DNA from: Elusimicrobia bacterium RIFOXYA2_FULL_47_53
GTDB taxonomy: Bacteria > Elusimicrobiota > Endomicrobiia > Endomicrobiales > XYA2-FULL-47-53
Assembly: GCA_001800315.1 (NCBI GenBank)
Contig: MGVE01000008.1
Location: 186,001-250,000 of the forward strand
Length of the DNA stretch: 64,000 nucleotides
Direction of reading: 5' to 3'
A program made the translations under genes and the position numbers. Positions 38,940-48,100 of the stretch are shown here, one piece after another. Numbering within the stretch: position 1 is the first letter of the stretch; each line of letters opens with the position of its first letter. The notes below the pieces were generated by a model. That model did not search any database and was not told where the DNA came from. It worked only from the letters and a program-made list of their open reading frames with translations.

Positions 38940-39684
38940 CGGCGTTTCAAAATCATTTTTCCTTGAAGAGGGTATTTTCGGCGCGGAAAAAAAGCGCCTG
39001 CTCGCCCTTGATACCGTTTCGCTTGATATTTCCAGGGGCGAGGCGGTAGGCATCGTGGGCGAATCCGGAAGCGGAAAAACTACTCTGGGAAGAGTTGCCT
39101 GCGGGCTTTTGAAACCGGACAGCGGAAGCGTATTTGTGGACAGTAAACCCCTGGGCGCTTACACAAGAGCGGAGCTGGGTTCAAAGATCCAGATGGTTTT
39201 CCAGGATCCCTTTGCCTCATTAAACCCCAAGCTGTCTGTCGCTTCAATTCTGGGCGAAGCCGCGGTTTTTATAAAACCGGAACGACGCCGCGCCAGAGTT
39301 TTGGAAACGCTTGAGATAATGGGCCTTTCGGAGGATTTTCTGGCAAGTTACCCTCATCAGTTTTCCGGTGGCCAGCGCCAGCGTATAGCCATTGCCCGCT
39401 GCCTGCTTCGCGAACCCGAACTGATTATCGCCGATGAGCCGCTCTCTTCGCTGGACATATCCACTCAGTGCCAGCTTCTTGATACCTTAAAAGAATTAAA
39501 AGAATCGCGGAATGTCGCGTTTATTTTTATTACCCACGATTTCGCGGCCGCGGCGGCTATTTCGGACAGGATAGCCGTAATGAAAAACGGCAGAATTGTG
39601 GAAGAGGGCTCGGCTGAGCGGGTAATAAACGCGCCTTCTGAGCCTTACACGAAAAATCTTATTTCGGCGGTGCCGGAACTATAA
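38926..39684 (+). CDS. Peptide ABC transporter ATP-binding protein (DppF/OppF-like)
   Basis: Walker A GESGSGKTT, FSGGQRQRIAIARCLL, LIIADEPLSSLDIS. Confidence 0.93.
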   Translation: MIKINGVSKSFFLEEGIFGAEKKRLLALDTVSLDISRGEAVGIVGESGSGKTTLGRVACGLLKPDSGSVFVDSKPLGAYTRAELGSKIQMVFQDPFASLNPKLSVASILGEAAVFIKPERRRARVLETLEIMGLSEDFLASYPHQFSGGQRQRIAIARCLLREPELIIADEPLSSLDISTQCQLLDTLKELKESRNVAFIFITHDFAAAAAISDRIAVMKNGRIVEEGSAERVINAPSEPYTKNLISAVPEL

Positions 39685-39693
39685 GGACTGATT

Positions 39694-41115
39694 ATGAAAA
39701 ACGACATTCTGGAAATCATCAGAAAGGCATCCTCAGGCAGCGAGGCCTATTTTGTAGGCGGCTGGCTGAGAGACAGCCTTATTGGAAGAAAAAATGACGA
39801 TATTGACATAGCTGCCGTCAAAAACCCCATGGCGCTGGCTAAGAAAACAGCCGCGGCCCTGGGCGGCAGGGTCGTGGTTCTTGACGAAAAAAATAAAATA
39901 TACCGCGTGGCAATAAAAAATAACCCCGCTATTAAATACATTGATTTCGCCTCCTTTAAAGGGAAAGACATTGAGGCTGACCTCGCGAAACGCGATTTTA
40001 CCGTAAATGCAATGGCCCGCGCGGTTTCAAGCCGCGGCAAAGAGCTGATAGACCCTCTCGGCGGAAAAAAAGACCTTAAGAAAAAACTCCTGAAAATGAC
40101 CTCCCCGGGCGTTTTTAAAGATGATCCTCTGCGCCTGTTAAGGGCCTTTAGGATAGCGGCTCAGCTTAATCTTTCAATAGACCCCGCAACTCTGCGCGCG
40201 ATAAAAATGAATTCCGGCCTTATAAAAAAATCCGCCGGAGAAAGAGTCCGCGACGAGCTCGTCAAGCTCCTTGAGAGCCCCGATGCCTATGACTGGGTAA
40301 TTAAAATGGACACGGCCGGACTTATGGGAGAGATTTTTCCGGAAACAGCCGTTATGAAAAAATCGGCGAGAAAGTTTTACTTTCATCCCAACGGCCTGTG
40401 GCAGCATTCCATGGAAACGCTGGAAAGCTTTGAAGAGATAGTTTCAGGCCTGAAAAAGATTTTTCCTAAAAGCCATAAAAAAATAACGGGGCATCTTTCA
40501 GGTCAGTTCTCGGGAGGGCTGAGCAGGCTCGCTCTTTTAAAAATTATATGCCTTCTGCACGATGTGGGCAAGCCGGGCTGCGCGAAGCGTTTTGGGAATA
40601 AAATGCGTTTCCTTGGCCACGAGACAAAGGGCGCCAGGCTGCTCGCCGGCATACTATCAAGGCTCAGGTTCGGAAGAAATGAAATAAAAACGGCCTCAAA
40701 GCTTGTTGAGAGCCACATGCGCCCGGTAAGCCTCGGCCAGGCCGCTTGCCTTACTCCGAGAGCGTTTTACAGGCTTTACCGGCATATGGGCAACGACACG
40801 GTGGATCTCGCGCTTTTATCTCTTTCAGACTGCTACTCGTACCGGCGCCTTAAAACGAGAAAAGCCGTTGAGCTAAAAATAATGAAAGCTCTCGCCGAAG
40901 AGATCATTGACAAATATTTTTCAGAAACCGAGAAGCCGGCGGCCGTAAAACTTATAGACGGAAACGACCTTTTGCGCAGTTTTGACCTGAAACCCGGGCC
41001 CATAATAGGCAAGCTGTTGAAGGCCGTAAACGAGGCTCACGCGCTCGGAACTCTTACAGATAAGGCCGAGGCCCTGGCTTTCGCGAAACGCCGATTGACA
41101 CGACTTAAAAAATGA
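39694..41115 (+). CDS. CCA tRNA nucleotidyltransferase / poly(A) polymerase family with HD domain
   Basis: FVGGWLRDSLIGRKNDDIDIA, RDFTVNAMA, LLHDVGKPG. Nearby tRNAs do not encode CCA. Confidence 0.9.
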   Translation: MKNDILEIIRKASSGSEAYFVGGWLRDSLIGRKNDDIDIAAVKNPMALAKKTAAALGGRVVVLDEKNKIYRVAIKNNPAIKYIDFASFKGKDIEADLAKRDFTVNAMARAVSSRGKELIDPLGGKKDLKKKLLKMTSPGVFKDDPLRLLRAFRIAAQLNLSIDPATLRAIKMNSGLIKKSAGERVRDELVKLLESPDAYDWVIKMDTAGLMGEIFPETAVMKKSARKFYFHPNGLWQHSMETLESFEEIVSGLKKIFPKSHKKITGHLSGQFSGGLSRLALLKIICLLHDVGKPGCAKRFGNKMRFLGHETKGARLLAGILSRLRFGRNEIKTASKLVESHMRPVSLGQAACLTPRAFYRLYRHMGNDTVDLALLSLSDCYSYRRLKTRKAVELKIMKALAEEIIDKYFSETEKPAAVKLIDGNDLLRSFDLKPGPIIGKLLKAVNEAHALGTLTDKAEALAFAKRRLTRLKK

Positions 41116-41142
41116 GTTAAAATTACGACGATATGCGGCAAC

Positions 41143-41213
41143 GCGGGCGTAGTTTAGTGGTAGAACACTAGCTTCCCAAGCTGGATATGTGGGTTCGATT
41201 CCCATCGCCCGCT
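41143..41213 (+). tRNA. tRNA-Gly (anticodon CCC)
   Basis: Acceptor GCGGGCG/CGCCCGC, anticodon loop TTCCCAA, T loop TTCGATT; CCA is not encoded. Confidence 0.95.
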
Positions 41214-41225
41214 GTTTTTTAATCC

Positions 41226-41606
41226 AATCGAAGCCGACCCGAGCGCCGCCTGTGGCGGATGCAGCGAGGGCGGCAGGCTTCGGATGAGGAGCAAGGCGAC
41301 GAGGGAGAAGGATTCCCATCGCCCGCTTTTAGATTTTTTGAATAGCAGTTGGAATCGAAGCCGACCCGAGCGCCGCCTGTGGCGGATGCAGCGAGGGCGG
41401 CAGGCTTCGGATGAGGAGCGAAGCGACGAGGGAGAAGGATTCCCATCGCCCGCTTTTAGATTTTTTGAATAGCAGTTGGAATCGAAGCCGACCCGAGCGC
41501 CGCCTGCGGCGGATGCAGCGAGGGCGGCAGGCTTCGGATGAGGAGCAAGGCGACGAGGGAGAAGGATTCCCATCGCCCGCTTTTAGATTTTTTGAATGGT
41601 AACGGT
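41226..41606 (+). repeat. Three tandem copies of a 127-bp unit carrying a copy of the tRNA-Gly 3' end
   Basis: 'aatcgaagccgacccgagcgccgcctg..' starts at 41226, 41353 and 41480. Each copy ends ...gattcccatcgcccgct + tttagattttttgaat. Confidence 0.95.
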
Positions 41607-41640
41607 ATATATTATTTTTACCCAAAATTGAAAACAAACT

Positions 41641-42747
41641 ATGCGGATTTCAGACATACTTAAAAAAAACGCTAAGCCCGCCGAACCCGGCCCGGAGAAA
41701 CCCGAACCGAGACAAGTCCCGTCATTAATCCCGCAAAAACAGGAAGCAAAAAAACAGGTTCAGCCAAAGCCGGAGACAAACCTCGCGGCTGTTCATCTCG
41801 TCTCAGCGGAACAACCCTACTCAAAAGCAATAATCCAGATAAAATATATTCTTTCTAATCTGCGGAATAATAACTCCTATAACTGCGACCTTTCGTTTAT
41901 AAATGAGTTTGTAGACCTGCTCGCGGCGCGCAACTCCGACCTTCTGCTTCTGGCGGATAAGGCCACTCCTGATATTTACCTCTACGGGCATTCCGTAAAT
42001 GTGTGCGTTTATTCACTGCTGTTGGGGCAGGCGGCCGGCCTTTCAAGAAGCGAGCTGGTTAAACTCGGACAGTGCGCCTTTCTTCACGACATCGGCATGG
42101 CGAAACTTCTTGATACGGCTCTTAAAACAACCAAACTCACGCCAATGGAAGTAGCCAATATCAGGAACCATGTAAAATACTCTCAGGAGCTGATCGGCTT
42201 GTTGGCGGGGCTTGACGATACCCTGAAATCTCTGGCTGTTCAGGTCATCGCTCAGACTCATGAAAGAAAAAACGGCAGCGGCTATCCGCTGGGCCTGAAA
42301 GATGAGGAAATACACAAATTCGCAGCCATAATCTCTATCACCGACACTTACGAGGCCATCACCCACCCGAGAGCCTACAGGGCAAGGCTGATACCGCACG
42401 AGGCCGTAAAAAATCTCATATCAGGCGCCGGCAGCGATTTTGACCCGCTTTTCGTGAAACTTTTCGTTGAACACATTTCTCTATACCCGCCCGGAACTTA
42501 TGTGCGCCTTAACTCGGAAGAGATCGCGAGAGTATTGGGGATAAACCTGGGGCTTCCCACAAGGCCGAGGGTAAAAATTATTATTAATTCTCAGGGCATG
42601 AAAATATTTGAGAACAAAACCGTTGACCTCTCCTCAACTCCGATGCTTTTCGTGAAAGAACCGGTTGATGAAACCAAGCTTAACCTGACCGATAAGAAAC
42701 TTGCTCTTGAACTCAAGGCCATGAGGTGGTGGGTAAAGGGCCTTTGA
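41641..42747 (+). CDS. HD-GYP domain protein
   Basis: CAFLHDIGMAKLLD and THERKNGSGYPLGLKDEEIHKFAAIISITDTYEAITHPRAYR. Confidence 0.88.
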   Translation: MRISDILKKNAKPAEPGPEKPEPRQVPSLIPQKQEAKKQVQPKPETNLAAVHLVSAEQPYSKAIIQIKYILSNLRNNNSYNCDLSFINEFVDLLAARNSDLLLLADKATPDIYLYGHSVNVCVYSLLLGQAAGLSRSELVKLGQCAFLHDIGMAKLLDTALKTTKLTPMEVANIRNHVKYSQELIGLLAGLDDTLKSLAVQVIAQTHERKNGSGYPLGLKDEEIHKFAAIISITDTYEAITHPRAYRARLIPHEAVKNLISGAGSDFDPLFVKLFVEHISLYPPGTYVRLNSEEIARVLGINLGLPTRPRVKIIINSQGMKIFENKTVDLSSTPMLFVKEPVDETKLNLTDKKLALELKAMRWWVKGL

Positions 42748-43568
42748 TGGAACAGTCTATCTCCGTAGGTATAGGGCCCTTCGTTATTTCTTTTAAGACA
42801 AAATCCGAAACGCTCTCATTCATTCTCAGGAACAGGTATAAAGAATATCTCAAAAGACCGGCAAAATCAGGTGAAACCGTAAAGGCTTTCCTCGTTGCCA
42901 AACCTTTCAACTCAATTCAATCTCCGCGCGTACTGCGCGGCAATAACGAAACCGTAATCACGAGAAACGATTTTATTTCTCGCTCAAAATCGCGGCAGGG
43001 CAAAACGGATTTGGCTGTTACCGGTAACAGGTATTCGCTGGACTCCTGGCTGAGGGTATTTTTAAGCCTGCGCGCGCTTAAAAGAAACGGACTCCTGCTT
43101 CACAGCGCCGGCTGGGCAATGGGCAAAAATACCTTTATTTTTGCCGGCGAGTCCGGCAGAGGTAAATCGTCCATTATCCGAATTCTCGGCAAAAAGAACG
43201 CTTTAAGCGACGAGCTTGTCCTGCTCTACAAAAAACGGGGCAAGGAATATTTCGGGTGCAGCACGCCGTTCTGGGGTGAACTTTCCAAAGGCTCGGGACG
43301 GCTGTTTGACAGGAAGCTTAAGGCGATATTTTTTATAAGGCATTCAAAAAACCTGGAACTGTCAAAGCTTTCCGAATCCGAGGCGGCGCGCGGAATACTG
43401 AAAACTTCTCTTTTTTTCTCAAAGCATCCGGCTGACAATTCCAAACTGCTTGAAACAGCGGCAAAAATAGCCCGGCATACGCCGGCATATGAACTCGGGT
43501 TTTCTTTAAATACCCCAAGGAGCGACATTACGCGCCTTTTAGACGAGGTTTCAAGATGGAAAAAATAA
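42747..43568 (+). CDS. HPr kinase-like protein of the RiPP-cluster type
   Basis: LLLHSAGWAMGKNTFIFAGESGRGKSSIIR (Walker A), ALSDELVLLY. ATG overlaps the upstream TGA (TGATG). Confidence 0.8.
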   Translation: MEQSISVGIGPFVISFKTKSETLSFILRNRYKEYLKRPAKSGETVKAFLVAKPFNSIQSPRVLRGNNETVITRNDFISRSKSRQGKTDLAVTGNRYSLDSWLRVFLSLRALKRNGLLLHSAGWAMGKNTFIFAGESGRGKSSIIRILGKKNALSDELVLLYKKRGKEYFGCSTPFWGELSKGSGRLFDRKLKAIFFIRHSKNLELSKLSESEAARGILKTSLFFSKHPADNSKLLETAAKIARHTPAYELGFSLNTPRSDITRLLDEVSRWKK

Positions 43569-43819
43569 AGAAAGCAAAACACCTGGCTTACAGAAAAATC
43601 GGCGGAATTTTTTTCGTGGTAGACTCGCGCTCGTCCGTTCTGCACGAGCTTTCCGAAACGGCATCTTTCCTCTGGGAACGCATTAACGGCAAAAACAGCG
43701 AGGAAGATCTCTCGGAAATCTTAAGCGGAGAGTTTCTCGTAACCCCGGAGCAGGCAAAACGCGATGTTTCTGAATTTGTTGAAGAATTAAAAAAAGCGAA
43801 GCTTCTGGAAATTTTGTAA
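43556..43819 (+). CDS. PqqD-like RiPP recognition protein
   Basis: 87 aa: YRKIGGIFFVVDSRSSVLHELSETASFLWERINGKNSEEDLSEILSGEFLVTPEQAKRDVSEFVEELKKAKLLE. Confidence 0.88.
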   Translation: MEKIKKAKHLAYRKIGGIFFVVDSRSSVLHELSETASFLWERINGKNSEEDLSEILSGEFLVTPEQAKRDVSEFVEELKKAKLLEIL

Positions 43820-43821
43820 AT

Positions 43822-44841
43822 ATGCCACCGTCAAAAGGCCCTAACCCCTCCACGAATATTTTCAATGTTTCATACTGCGCAAAGACACCGCTTTCCGGAA
43901 CTGTTGAACTGACCAAAAACTGCAACCTAAGCTGCGTCCATTGCTATATTGTCAGCAAAAAAAATAACAGGCGTGAGCTTAGCACTGCTCAGGTCAAAAA
44001 ACTTCTGCGCCAGCTCGCGGACGAGGGAACACTTTATCTGGTTTTGACCGGAGGAGAGGTTTTTTTAAGGCCTGATATTATAGAAATATGCTCTTATGCC
44101 AGAAAACTCAATTTTGACCTGCGAATTTTTACCAACGCCACGCTTATCAGCGGAAAACAAATACAACAATTGGCCTCGCTTAATATTTCGGCAGTTGAGA
44201 TAAGCCTTTACGGCAGAGAAAAGACTCACGACAGGATAACAGGACTGCCGGGCTCGTTTAACAAATGCCTCTCGGCGGCTAAGGAATTGCTCAGGCACGG
44301 CGTACCGGTCGCCCTTAAAACCCCGCTCATGAGGGGGAATGTAAAGGATTATTCTTTCCTTTCAAAGCTTGCGGCACAAATAGGCGCCTCCCTGAAAGTT
44401 GACCCAACAATAACTCCGGCTGAAGACGGTTCAAAAAATATTTTGAAACACAGGGCCGATGACAAGATGCTTGAGAAGATTTATCCAAAAAACAAGCGCT
44501 CGCCGCAAATTGGGTATGACACAAGCGATCTGCTCTGCAGCGCGGGCCACAACTTTTTCGCTGTAAACTCAAAAGGCGATATACTTCCCTGCCTTCAGCT
44601 GCCGCTTGTGCTCGGCAATATTAAAAATCAAAGCTTCAAATCGGTATGGCGAGACAGCGCTGTTCTAAATAACCTGCGCGGCTTAAAAAGCGATAGCGTG
44701 AAAATTTGCTCAAACTGCCCGGACGCTCCCTATTGCCAGAGGTGCCCGGGGCTTGCTCTGACCGAAGACGGCGATATGTTCGGCCCCTCATCAATAGCCT
44801 GCAGGCTTGTCAGGATAATGACAGGCCGCCACAGTTCCTGA
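43822..44841 (+). CDS. Radical SAM/SPASM peptide-modifying enzyme
   Basis: TKNCNLSCVHCYI (CxxxCxxC); SPASM Cys set C..H..CLQLPLVLGN...CSNCPDAPYCQRCPGLALTEDGDMFGPSSIAC. Confidence 0.92.
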   Translation: MPPSKGPNPSTNIFNVSYCAKTPLSGTVELTKNCNLSCVHCYIVSKKNNRRELSTAQVKKLLRQLADEGTLYLVLTGGEVFLRPDIIEICSYARKLNFDLRIFTNATLISGKQIQQLASLNISAVEISLYGREKTHDRITGLPGSFNKCLSAAKELLRHGVPVALKTPLMRGNVKDYSFLSKLAAQIGASLKVDPTITPAEDGSKNILKHRADDKMLEKIYPKNKRSPQIGYDTSDLLCSAGHNFFAVNSKGDILPCLQLPLVLGNIKNQSFKSVWRDSAVLNNLRGLKSDSVKICSNCPDAPYCQRCPGLALTEDGDMFGPSSIACRLVRIMTGRHSS

Positions 44842-44929
44842 AGCGCACCCCTTCTTTCATCCCTTTGAACCCAAAAATCAGATTGATAAAACCATGAAAT
44901 TAGAATAATCTTATGGGTTGTATTTTCGG

Positions 44930-44958
44930 TTGTAATCGGGATTTTTTTCAGGTATAAT
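44930..44958 (+). promoter_or_regulatory. Sigma70-like promoter for the RiPP precursor
   Basis: TTGTAA (44930-44935), 17-bp spacer, TATAAT (44953-44958). Confidence 0.65.
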
Positions 44959-44995
44959 TATGACGCGTGACAAGCCCAAACCAACGAGGTGCAAA

Positions 44996-45142
44996 ATGAC
45001 AGCTAAAGCGAAAAAAAACTATGCCAAACCTGCCGTTAAATCGGAGAAAATCATTGAAAGCGCGGCTCTGGCCTGCGGCAAGTGCATAGGCGGAAACCCG
45101 ATAGCGCAGGCCGCCTGCAAAACATTTAAAAAGTTTTCCTGA
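44996..45142 (+). CDS. Putative RiPP precursor peptide (48 aa)
   Basis: MTAKAKKNYAKPAVKSEKIIESAALACGKCIGGNPIAQAACKTFKKFS: charged leader, 3-Cys core, GAGG RBS 6 nt upstream of the ATG, directly after PqqD-like and rSAM/SPASM genes. The listed ORF start (44960) lies at the -10 box. Confidence 0.8.
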   Translation: MTAKAKKNYAKPAVKSEKIIESAALACGKCIGGNPIAQAACKTFKKFS

Positions 45143-45168
45143 ACCCTATTTTTGGCCTTAAACCAATT

Positions 45169-48100
45169 ATGACTAAACCCTTCGCTGTAAAAACCATCGG
45201 CGGATCAATGAGGCCGGCACTCCTGAAAGGGAAAATGGTTTTATGCGAAGTTGTGCCTCCGGAGAAACTCCGCGCCGGCGACATGGTTGCATACGAAATT
45301 TCAGGCAAAAAATTTATTCACAGAATCAAAGATATTATAACCGACGGCCCGAAAACTTCTTTTCTGATTTCCAGCGACTCCTCAGCCTGTGAGCCCCACT
45401 TAATTTCGTACGGACAAATACAAGGAAGGGCTGTATCCGCCTTAAACGGCGGGACAGGACTGATATTCGGCACTATTGCGAATTTTGTTTATTCCTGTCT
45501 GAGGGGCGCGAAATATTTTTTTTCCGGCAAGCAAACCCTATTTTTTCTGATCCCTCTTTTACTTCTGTTAGCACAGTTTGTTTCGGCAGCCGAGAGAATA
45601 AAAACAGTTGAATGGAATTTCGGCGGTTACTATAACGCGGCTGACGCCGCAACCTGGTCTCCTCCGTACCTTACGGTCAACCTTCCCGACACCTCCGGCG
45701 CGAGCCCCATAAAAAACGCTTACCTTGAAATTGAGTACTTAACCACAAATAATGCCGACACATCAAACATTGATGTGTATTTTTCCACTGACACGGTTCC
45801 CGGAGGGCCGGTTGACGCCATAACCGGGCCTTTAATACCGGAGGGATCGGGCGAATCGGACAGGATGTGCATCCGCGTTGATGTAACCTCAAAAGTTACA
45901 AAATGGGCAAACCAAAGCTACAGCATGAGAACGGTTCTCTCCGGCTCGCAGGCCAATATGTTCTCGGCCAGGCTTTATATTACTTACTACTATGATGACA
46001 CCGCGGTCACACAGGTAAAGACCGTAAGATTCCCGATATTTTCAGGTTCGGCTGACGGAGTTTCGGGAGTAGCGTCTTCACTGAACCAACAGACGGCGCC
46101 ATATACACTAACATACAAGTATTACGCTGATATACCAGAAACGGGAAACACTCTCAAACAAGTCTGGTTTGACATAAAAGGCTACCGCCAGAACACCGGG
46201 CTGGGCGCCGACGGTTCACTTTACTGCAAAATTGGAACCAGCGGCAAAGAACCCACCATGTACTTTGATGACGGGCGCGGTGACTCCTATAATTTCCGGT
46301 ATATCTCTTCCACGGGAACTCCGTCGGGTTTCAGCGTCAACTCGCTGCAATCATTGAACATTATCACAACCGGAGACATGACGACAAACACCCTGGGCGG
46401 CGAGGTGGTTATCACCTATGAATTCTCCAATGCCGCTTCCACTAAAATAAAGACCATCTCATATTTTATGGGACAATCCACGGGAGCCGCCGGAGCTTTA
46501 AGCAATTTCACCATACCTCTGTATCTTAGAGAACCCGGGGCTTCAATCAAACGCATTTATGCCATTATTAACGGATCCTACGATTCCACAACAGCATTAA
46601 ACCTCACGGTAGACTCAGGTGTGGACGGCAGCGCCGCGGCTGCGCGGACTTATTCCATTGTAGTTACCGCGGCTGAGATTTCAGGTTTTGAGTTTTTTCA
46701 CGACCTGACCGAAAAAGCCGCGTCCTGGAGCGACGGGGCAAATGTAAATATAAACTGGGATAACACTTCCGCGGCGCTTGGCGGCACTGGCGTTGAACTT
46801 ATTGTAACTTACAGTTACACTTCGGAATACAAATTTACCGACAGCTACAGGCTGTTTGCCGGTCAGTCGTCAAATGAAACCGCATCAGGAGGAACGGTAT
46901 CTGATTCGCCCGATTTGTTTTTCCCGGATCCGGAAACTCCCATAGGAACAAAAACTCTGCGCTCAGCCCATCTGAAAGCTAATTTCATTGAGGGCGACAA
47001 AAATGTTATTCAGGACCCCACCACAACGATAAATGTTAACGGCTCCGCGGCTCAATTAGTCAAGCACCACTCAACCTCTGAGAATTTTCATGTGCCCGCG
47101 CTTTACGATTTTTTTGAACGCATTTCACCCTCAAGCGCGTCTTTCACCGCAAACTACACCCTGACAGCCGACCCGTTCAGCGTCTCAGGCTGCGCAAATA
47201 TAGTCTATGATTATATTCCCGTGCCAAATCCACCGACAGCGCTTGAACAGTATAAAACCGACGGATTAACAAATCTTGCGGCCGCTGACTGGACTAACGA
47301 AAGCGCCGTGAAACTGAAATTCACCATGAGCGGCAAATTTTCGGGCGACACTTTCTACCCGGTAGTTGAAGTAAAACCGGTCAACCTGAGTTTTGACGGT
47401 ATCGGCCTTTCCACCGGATCGTCAGCGGTATACAGCGGATCGGATATCAACGGAGAGGTTTTGGTCAGCACAGGGCAGGGGGAATATCAGTGGAGAGCCT
47501 CCATTTCAGGAAGCGGCGGCAGGTCCTCGTGGGTAAATTTCGGGGTAGCGGGAAGCCGCCATTTCGGCGTTGATCTCTCAAGCCCGACGGCGCCGGCTCT
47601 TTCATCGCCTCCCGACGGCGCGGTATACTCGGAGATATCCCAGACATTTTCCTGGAGCGCCGTATCAGACTCTGGCGGCTCCGGAATCCGCGACTATCTG
47701 TTCCATTTGTCCACTTCAGCTGATTTTGGAAACATATATTACAGTTCACAGACCGCGAATTTATCCGTTGCCGTTCCGGCGCTGGCCCAAAAGCAGTATT
47801 ATTGGCGCGCCAGGGCCGACGATGCCGCCGGAAACACGGGAGACTGGTCAGGCTACTGGTCGGTGCTGATTGATTCCACGCCTCCCTCTCAGGTGACCGC
47901 TCTTAATACGCCTTTAAATAATGTCGTTTCATCGCATACCGTTCAAACATTTTCGTGGAACGCGGCCGGAGACGACCTCTCCGGAATAAAACAATACGCT
48001 CTCCAGGTTTCAACCTCGGCTGACTTTGTCCCGGTCAGCTATTCATCTCATACTTCGCTTACATCGGCAAATCTTGATTTGTCTGAATCTTCATATACCT

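Noticed and set aside
41226-41606. CRISPR array
   Set aside because: Units are contiguous 127-bp tandem copies with no unique spacers, and no cas genes are present.
41154-41637. Antisense ORFs (MGILLPRRLAPHPKPAALAASA...) over the tRNA-Gly tandem repeats
   Set aside because: They are translations of the 127-bp repeat and tRNA; no coding evidence.
44960-44995. Upstream start (MTRDKPKPTRCK) of the RiPP precursor ORF
   Set aside because: It begins just after the predicted -10 box and so upstream of or at the likely transcription start; the ATG at 44996 has an RBS.
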